The position numbers were made by a program, and so were the translations under genes. From Phycisphaerae bacterium (lineage in GTDB: Bacteria; Planctomycetota; Phycisphaerae; Tepidisphaerales; Tepidisphaeraceae): DNA of 10,720 nucleotides. Positions 6,408-10,720 of the stretch are shown here, one piece after another. The stretch spans positions 1-10,720 of the forward strand of contig JACMJD010000432.1 in assembly GCA_014380825.1 (NCBI GenBank), in the 5' to 3' direction. The stretch's first letter is position 1. Each line of letters begins with the position of its first letter. The notes beneath the pieces are model-generated. The model was not told where the DNA came from, ran no database searches, and saw nothing but the letters and a program-made list of their open reading frames with translations.

Positions 6408-7565
6408 CTACCGCTGATCGATCGGCACAACCTTGAGTCCCAGTGGACCGGTGTAATCATCCGTCGGTCGAATGATGCGGTTGTTGCGGTGCTGCTCCAT
6501 CACGTGCGCGGTCCATCCCGCGATCCGGGCGATCGCGAAGATTGGCGTGAACAGGTCGAGCGGGATGCCCATCGTGTAGTAGGCGCTGGCACTGAAGAAA
6601 TCGACGTTCGGGTCTTTGTTCTTCGTCTGCTTCACGATTGGAATGATCGCTTCGGACATTTCATACCACTTCGTATTACCGGCGGCTTCACCCAACTGTT
6701 TGCTCATCTTGCGGAGGAACGTCGCGCGGGGGTCGAAGGTGCGGTAGACGCGATGGCCGAAGCCGGGGATCTTGTTGCCGGCTTCAAGCATCGCGCGAAC
6801 CTTCTCTTGAGCACGCGGGACACTTCCGCATTCCAGTAGCAGTTCCATCACATCCTGGTTCGCGCCGCCGTGCAGCGGGCCTTTGAGCGCTGCGATCGCT
6901 GAGGTGATCGCGGCGTGCATATCCGCCAGCGTGGCGGCGGTCACTCGTGCGGCGAACGTGCTGGCGTTCATGCCGTGCTCGGCGTGCAACACCAGCGCGG
7001 CGTCCATCACGCGCGTCAGCGTCGCGTGCGGCCGCTTACCGGTCAGCATGTACAAGAAGTTCCCGGCGATCGACAACGTCGGATCGGGACTGATCGGCTC
7101 GAGATTGTTCCGCAGCCGGTGAAACGCCGTCACGATCGTCGGCAACTCCGCGGTTAACCGCAGAGCTTTGCGTTCGTTGGCGTCGGGTTCATTGCTGTTC
7201 AGGTCGGGATCGATCACGCTCAGCGCGCTAACTGCCGTCCGCAAAACGTCCATCGGGGCGCTCTCGTGCGGCAGCGCGTGCAGGATCGCCATCACGTGCT
7301 TCGGCAGCGGCTCGGAGGCGGACAACTGCTGCTTGAGCGTGCCAAGCTCCTTGCGGTTCGGCAGCTTGCCTTCCCAAAGCAGATAGGCCACCTCTTCGAA
7401 GGTGGCGTTTTCGACCAAGTCGGCGATCTCGTACCCGCGATAGACCAACCGTCCGGCGACGCCGTCGATGAAGCAGATTTCGCTGTTGGCGGCGACAACG
7501 CCTTCCAGACCTTTGCCACCAGCTGGGTGCGGAGCGGACGAAGCGGACGGCAATGTTTGGGTCAT
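6408..7565 (-). CDS. gltA: Citrate synthase (possibly 2-methylcitrate synthase)
   Basis: This enzyme condenses acetyl-CoA and oxaloacetate to citrate, the entry step of the TCA cycle. The 385 residues fit the short bacterial citrate synthases rather than the longer NADH-regulated E. coli form. The N-terminal region reads GLEGVVAANSEICFIDGVAGRLVYRGYEIADL (residues 19-50, a family hallmark). Catalytic and binding residues are visible: His197 in HAEHGMNASTF, His232 in GPLHGGANQ, His271 in IPGFGHRVY and Asp322 in NVDFFSA, equivalent to E. coli His229, His264, His305 and Asp362. The ATG at 7565 precedes a short disordered Ala/Pro-rich leader. A 2-methylcitrate synthase role cannot be excluded by eye, but no prpB, prpD or acn gene lies nearby to support it. 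Its position ahead of an efflux pump is unusual. Confidence 0.93.
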   Translation of the reverse strand: MTQTLPSASSAPHPAGGKGLEGVVAANSEICFIDGVAGRLVYRGYEIADLVENATFEEVAYLLWEGKLPNRKELGTLKQQLSASEPLPKHVMAILHALPHESAPMDVLRTAVSALSVIDPDLNSNEPDANERKALRLTAELPTIVTAFHRLRNNLEPISPDPTLSIAGNFLYMLTGKRPHATLTRVMDAALVLHAEHGMNASTFAARVTAATLADMHAAITSAIAALKGPLHGGANQDVMELLLECGSVPRAQEKVRAMLEAGNKIPGFGHRVYRTFDPRATFLRKMSKQLGEAAGNTKWYEMSEAIIPIVKQTKNKDPNVDFFSASAYYTMGIPLDLFTPIFAIARIAGWTAHVMEQHRNNRIIRPTDDYTGPLGLKVVPIDQR

Positions 7566-7585
7566 GTGCGGCTCGAGTGAGGCAG

Positions 7586-7614
7586 TTTACACCACCGTCT
7601 GACGGACCATTCAA
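7586..7614 (-). promoter_or_regulatory. Possible citrate synthase promoter with embedded palindrome
   Basis: On the minus strand, TTGAAT (7614-7609) and TGTAAA (7591-7586) match the sigma-70 -35 and -10 consensus at four of six bases each, with an exact 17-base spacer. The -10 ends 20 bases ahead of the ATG at 7565. An 11-base palindrome, CCGTC-T-GACGG (7595-7605), sits within the spacer where a regulator could block polymerase. This is pattern matching only. Confidence 0.3.
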
Positions 7615-7631
7615 GCGGAATCATCGCCGGT

Positions 7632-7802
7632 ATGGGAAGATCAAAAACCGGGCCAGTTGCGGTGTGCAGTAGGCAACGGAAATATAGCTGGCATCAAAAA
7701 CTGCGTCAAATTCGTGAAACGAATCGAGCCGCCGAAAATGCTGGATTTCACCTGTTAGCCGATCGGTTGCGGCATCGTCTGTTAATTGCCGACAATTCGT
7801 GA
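7632..7802 (+). CDS. Doubtful 56-residue basic ORF
   Basis: The frame from ATG 7632 to TGA 7800-7802 encodes a basic 56-residue peptide. Its middle reads like an amphipathic helix: KYSWHQKLRQIRETNRAAEN, followed by AGFHLLADRLRHRLLIADN. No Shine-Dalgarno stands at a good distance, and third positions are much less G/C-rich than in neighbouring genes. It could be a small regulatory protein, a decayed gene remnant, or chance. No family is recognised. Confidence 0.2.
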   Translation: MGRSKTGPVAVCSRQRKYSWHQKLRQIRETNRAAENAGFHLLADRLRHRLLIADNS

Positions 7803-7976
7803 CGTTTGACGACCGCGCGCCAACCGGCAACGATGGCGGCCGGTGGGCAATATTTCAATTCAGTGAACGAATGCCAGAAGAAGGCAGATGAATGCGGGTT
7901 CAGCATTTGGTTCTGCTTTTTTGCATTTCAGAAAAGACCGGGGTGTGACATTCACGGGACGAATGACAATGGGAAC

Positions 7977-7985
7977 GGAGAAGGA
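7977..7985 (+). promoter_or_regulatory. Ribosome binding site of the large membrane protein gene
   Basis: GGAG at 7977-7980 lies five bases before ATG 7986, within GGAGAAGGA. It is the strongest Shine-Dalgarno in the window and fixes the start of the downstream gene. Confidence 0.7.
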
Positions 7986-10720
7986 ATGACCACCACGCTC
8001 GCCACCGAGCCTGCGCCGCCGCCGACAAGTGATGGGGATCGGGAGATTCCCCTCGCGCCCGAACCGGCGCGACCGGCATCTGCGGCTCGCGCTGAACAGC
8101 TTGGTTACTCCGTCGGATTCGACATTTCGCAACCGACGCCCGTTCCGCAGCGCTCGCCCGGGCCGCGCTTGATGCCTCGCCTTGGGGTGATCGAGACCGA
8201 GCCGCTCTGGAAGCGCGCGCTGTATTTCCTGGTGATGGGCGCGATCCTTGCCGGCTATTCGTACATGCTCAGTTGCTACTGGTCGCCGGCGCATCCGGGG
8301 ATTAATCAGAACGGCTATCTCGTCGGCGGGAAAAACTTAGCAGAGTACGGCACCATGGGCATGAAGCTCACGGAACCATACGAACATCTCGGCTGGATGT
8401 GGAACCTGGTCGATCGCAACGCGGATCGACAGGCGGGTCCGAACGAAGACATCTGGTTTTATCCGAAGTATCCGATCGGCACGGGCGCGTTGTTCGCCGG
8501 CTGCTTGAAGCTTTCGCAGTGGATGTACGGCAACTGGGAAGCCGGAAAAATCTGGTCGTTCTGGGTGAACCCGGCCGGCGCGGTGCTTGCCGTGGCGGCG
8601 ATGTTCATGCTCGTCCGGCAGTTCGCCGGCTCGTTCGCGGCCGTGCTGGGCGCGATGATCTTCGGCTGCTGCCAGGTGCTTTTGTCGTTCGCCGAACAAC
8701 CGCTAAGCCACGGCCCGGCGCTGGCGTGCGTGACGTGGGGGATGTACTTCCTTCTGCGCTGGTGGCAGACCGCTTCAATCTGGCGCGGCATCCTCGCCGG
8801 CCTGTTCCTCGGCTACGCCGTCACCATTCGCTACACCGAAGGCCTGCTGATCCTACCCGTCGCGGCCGTGCTGATCTCAATGGTCGCGTACGATGCGCGC
8901 TCGACGCGCTGGTGGTCACTAGGCGCGTGGCTGGCGATTGCGATCGCCGGCATCGTCGCGTACGGACAAGGCGGCATCTCGTTCAAGCCGTTGTCTTACC
9001 CATCGTATTTCATCTTCGGCATGCTGATGGTCCTGTTCGCGCTGCTGCCGGCGGTGCTCGAACGCAATGTGGTCGAAGTCTGGGCGAATCAACATGCTGA
9101 TGCGCGCGTCTCGAACATGCTGAACTACGCGCAACCCGTCAGCCAAACCCGCAAGCGGCGGGTGACGGGGCTGATCGCGCACACACTTCGCACGATTATC
9201 GCGGCCGGACTGGTTTGGATCGCGATCTTCTTCGATAAACCCGCCGCTTCCGGACCGGCGGCGGTCGATCGGATGTTCACGATCGTCAGCATCAAAACGG
9301 TGCTGCTCGGCGCGGTCGCGCTGTTGTATCTGGTTCCCTGGAATCAGCCGCGGCGATATCTGAAGCTGGCCGTGCCGGCGCTCGCCTGGCTGGTGCCGAC
9401 GGGAATTCTGCTCGCCTACAACTACGCCGCGATGGGCAGCTTTTCCGGCTACGACACGACCAACGAAAGCACCGCGTTCACCTGGCGGACGTTCACCGAC
9501 AAGTGGGACGACACGGTTCAACAACTCTACGACTACAGCATGTATCTCATCCCACCGCTTGCGCTGGCGGGGCTGTTCCTGATGTATCGCTGGAGCTGGC
9601 GCGCGGCGCTGCTCGTGACGCTCTGGCTGGTGCCGGGCATGCTGCTGTACATCGCCTACTACTTCGGCAAGCAGCGGCCGGGCATGTGGTATCTGCGATT
9701 CTTCCTGACGCTGTTCCCGCCCATGGTGATCGCCGCGATGTGGTTGCTGAAATCAGCCGCCGAAGGAATGCGCGAGCGCGTCGCGGTGCCCGCGACTGTT
9801 TCTGGTCGCGAACGCGTTGGTCGATCGCGCGGTTCGGTCGCGGTGCCGTTGGGAATGGGCGTATTTGCCTATTGCTCGTGCGCGGTTGGATTGATGATCT
9901 CGATCCCGTCGCTGGAGCGCGAGCACGCATCGAACGTCAATCTCGCGTACACGAGCGATCAGATCGTGCGCACGATCAAGAAGTTTCCGACCGTGCTGAT
10001 CAACGACAAGATCGGCAAGCCGGTTGTGTTCGCAGAAGGTCGCGCGAACCCGAACGGGCCGCTGTGCAACTTCCTTCAATTTTCAGGCGACTACGAACTG
10101 TATCCATCCGACGGTTTCACCGGTGGCGCCGGGATCAGCGGCTTCCGCGACGCGGGCACGAACCAACCCAATCCGATGCAGCCTGAGCGACAGGAGTGGC
10201 TGAGCAAGTTCTTCCGGTCGAAGAACGATGCGGCCATTGCCAAGGATCAGAACCGAATCATGGACCGTGCGTTGGAAGAAGGGCGATACGTCTTCGCCGT
10301 GCTTCAGCCCGGCGTGGCATCGTTCTTCCGCAACCGTTTCGTGACGGCCGGTGGATTCGAGATGGCCCTGATCGCACAGTGGCGCGAGCCCGCCAAGGTG
10401 CCGATGGAACGATCGAGCAGCCAGCTCGATCCGCTGGCGCGCGGCATGCCGCTGTATCCGACGCGAGCGAGTCAGACGTGGCACCTCTATCGAATTACGC
10501 GAAAGCCCGCAGTGAAACAGGCGCCGACAACCGGCCCGACGACGAAGCCGCTGGTGGCGAAGACGGTCGCGCCGACCACTTCGCCCGCAGCGATGCCCGC
10601 GCCGATGAAGCCAGTCGCGGCACCGACAACAGCTCCGGCCGCGCCACCGCAGAAGAACTCCAGCTTGAATTCAGTGTTGGAGAAACTGCACTTGCCGGTC
10701 TTCGCTTCTCCGACGACGAA
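7986..10720 (+). CDS. Large GT-C-like multi-spanning membrane protein, 3'-partial
   Basis: The frame is open from ATG 7986 to the window edge without a stop, giving 911 complete codons. Residues 1-75 are a Pro/Ala-rich, probably disordered cytoplasmic leader. A membrane span (about 78-97) is followed by a loop reading NQNGYLVGGKNLAEYGTMGM (107-126), then FYPKYPIGTGALFAG (158-172). This layout matches the first loop and YP-G motif of GT39/ArnT/PMT-like GT-C enzymes, which transfer sugars from polyprenyl-phosphate donors outside the membrane. Further spans include 195-235, 245-300, 311-355, 398-416, 435-485, 518-560 and 570-590. IRYTEGLLILP (281-291) is another typical GT39-like segment. After the last span (about 620-640) comes a soluble domain (about 645-835), then a Thr/Pro/Ala/Lys-rich tail (about 840-890). 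The activity is inferred; the usual loop-1 acid is replaced by Asn. Frames antiparallel or offset to it are shadows. Confidence 0.8.
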   Translation, partial: MTTTLATEPAPPPTSDGDREIPLAPEPARPASAARAEQLGYSVGFDISQPTPVPQRSPGPRLMPRLGVIETEPLWKRALYFLVMGAILAGYSYMLSCYWSPAHPGINQNGYLVGGKNLAEYGTMGMKLTEPYEHLGWMWNLVDRNADRQAGPNEDIWFYPKYPIGTGALFAGCLKLSQWMYGNWEAGKIWSFWVNPAGAVLAVAAMFMLVRQFAGSFAAVLGAMIFGCCQVLLSFAEQPLSHGPALACVTWGMYFLLRWWQTASIWRGILAGLFLGYAVTIRYTEGLLILPVAAVLISMVAYDARSTRWWSLGAWLAIAIAGIVAYGQGGISFKPLSYPSYFIFGMLMVLFALLPAVLERNVVEVWANQHADARVSNMLNYAQPVSQTRKRRVTGLIAHTLRTIIAAGLVWIAIFFDKPAASGPAAVDRMFTIVSIKTVLLGAVALLYLVPWNQPRRYLKLAVPALAWLVPTGILLAYNYAAMGSFSGYDTTNESTAFTWRTFTDKWDDTVQQLYDYSMYLIPPLALAGLFLMYRWSWRAALLVTLWLVPGMLLYIAYYFGKQRPGMWYLRFFLTLFPPMVIAAMWLLKSAAEGMRERVAVPATVSGRERVGRSRGSVAVPLGMGVFAYCSCAVGLMISIPSLEREHASNVNLAYTSDQIVRTIKKFPTVLINDKIGKPVVFAEGRANPNGPLCNFLQFSGDYELYPSDGFTGGAGISGFRDAGTNQPNPMQPERQEWLSKFFRSKNDAAIAKDQNRIMDRALEEGRYVFAVLQPGVASFFRNRFVTAGGFEMALIAQWREPAKVPMERSSSQLDPLARGMPLYPTRASQTWHLYRITRKPAVKQAPTTGPTTKPLVAKTVAPTTSPAAMPAPMKPVAAPTTAPAAPPQKNSSLNSVLEKLHLPVFASPTT

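Larger units (their letters stand above)
7566..7985. other. Divergent intergenic region, 420 bases
   Basis: This gap separates the citrate synthase start from the start of the large membrane protein and is visibly richer in A and T than the genes. It holds a possible citrate synthase promoter (7586-7614), a doubtful short ORF (7632-7802), several short self-complementary segments near 7891-7933, and the Shine-Dalgarno of the downstream gene. No tRNA-like or riboswitch-like structure was recognised. A 69-codon minus-strand frame at 7621-7830 with a TTG start is considered noise. Confidence 0.6.

Noticed and set aside
7621..7830. A 69-codon minus-strand frame in the intergenic region
   Set aside because: TTG start, no ribosome site, no protein-like pattern; overlaps the slightly better plus-strand short ORF.
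8399..9100. A 233-codon plus-strand frame within the large membrane protein gene
   Set aside because: It overlaps a hydrophobic, GT-C-like reading in another frame that has a strong ribosome site; its own translation is Arg-rich and lacks domain logic.
8919..9524. A 201-codon minus-strand frame opposite the membrane protein
   Set aside because: Highly charged, antisense to clear transmembrane coding sequence, with no recognisable family.
9778..9850. Direct repeat GTCGCGGTGCC in the membrane protein gene, giving VAVP twice
   Set aside because: Eleven bases only, in a GC-rich loop region; consistent with codon bias rather than a functional repeat.
10503..10660. Thr/Pro/Ala-rich repetitive-looking 3' end of the membrane protein
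   Set aside because: No regular repeat unit was found; it is ordinary low-complexity tail sequence and is described within the gene.

Overview
The window is high-GC bacterial DNA with closely packed genes. Gene content and style (recurrent palindromic intergenic elements, few Shine-Dalgarno sites, an unusual small lipoprotein, a murQ gene) suggest Planctomycetota, possibly a Phycisphaerae-like lineage. That placement is inference from style, not from a marker gene.

Positions 1-3016, plus strand: a small two-helix membrane protein (possibly cut by the window start), an unrecognised secreted lipoprotein (251-964), NAD(P)-dependent glycerol-3-phosphate dehydrogenase gpsA (1011-2045) and N-acetylmuramic acid 6-phosphate etherase murQ (2120-3016). 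The last two serve phospholipid backbone synthesis and peptidoglycan recycling.

Positions 3017-7565, minus strand, read from right to left: citrate synthase (7565-6408), an HlyD/YbhG-type membrane fusion protein (6375-5350), and one polypeptide joining an ABC ATPase to an ABC-2 permease (5307-3097). The HlyD and ABC proteins would form an efflux pump. Citrate synthase lies only 32 bases upstream of hlyD and may share its transcript. A 30-bp-arm inverted repeat fills the 80-base gap between the convergent murQ and ABC stop codons.

Positions 7566-7985: a 420-base divergent intergenic region, lower in GC, with a possible citrate synthase promoter containing a small palindrome and a doubtful 56-residue ORF.

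Positions 7986-10720, plus strand: a large multi-spanning membrane protein resembling GT-C (GT39/ArnT/PMT-like) glycosyltransferases. It is open for 911 codons to the window edge.

The most unusual signal is three different palindromic elements on the ABC fusion gene: a terminator-like stem at its 3' end, a 25-bp-arm near-perfect inverted repeat inside the coding sequence exactly in the linker between ATPase and permease, and a 10-bp-arm hairpin in the hlyD-ABC gap. The internal one looks like a mobile palindrome carried in frame as a protein linker, perhaps a trace of how two genes became fused. I see no CRISPR array, tRNA, rRNA, transposase or phage gene.
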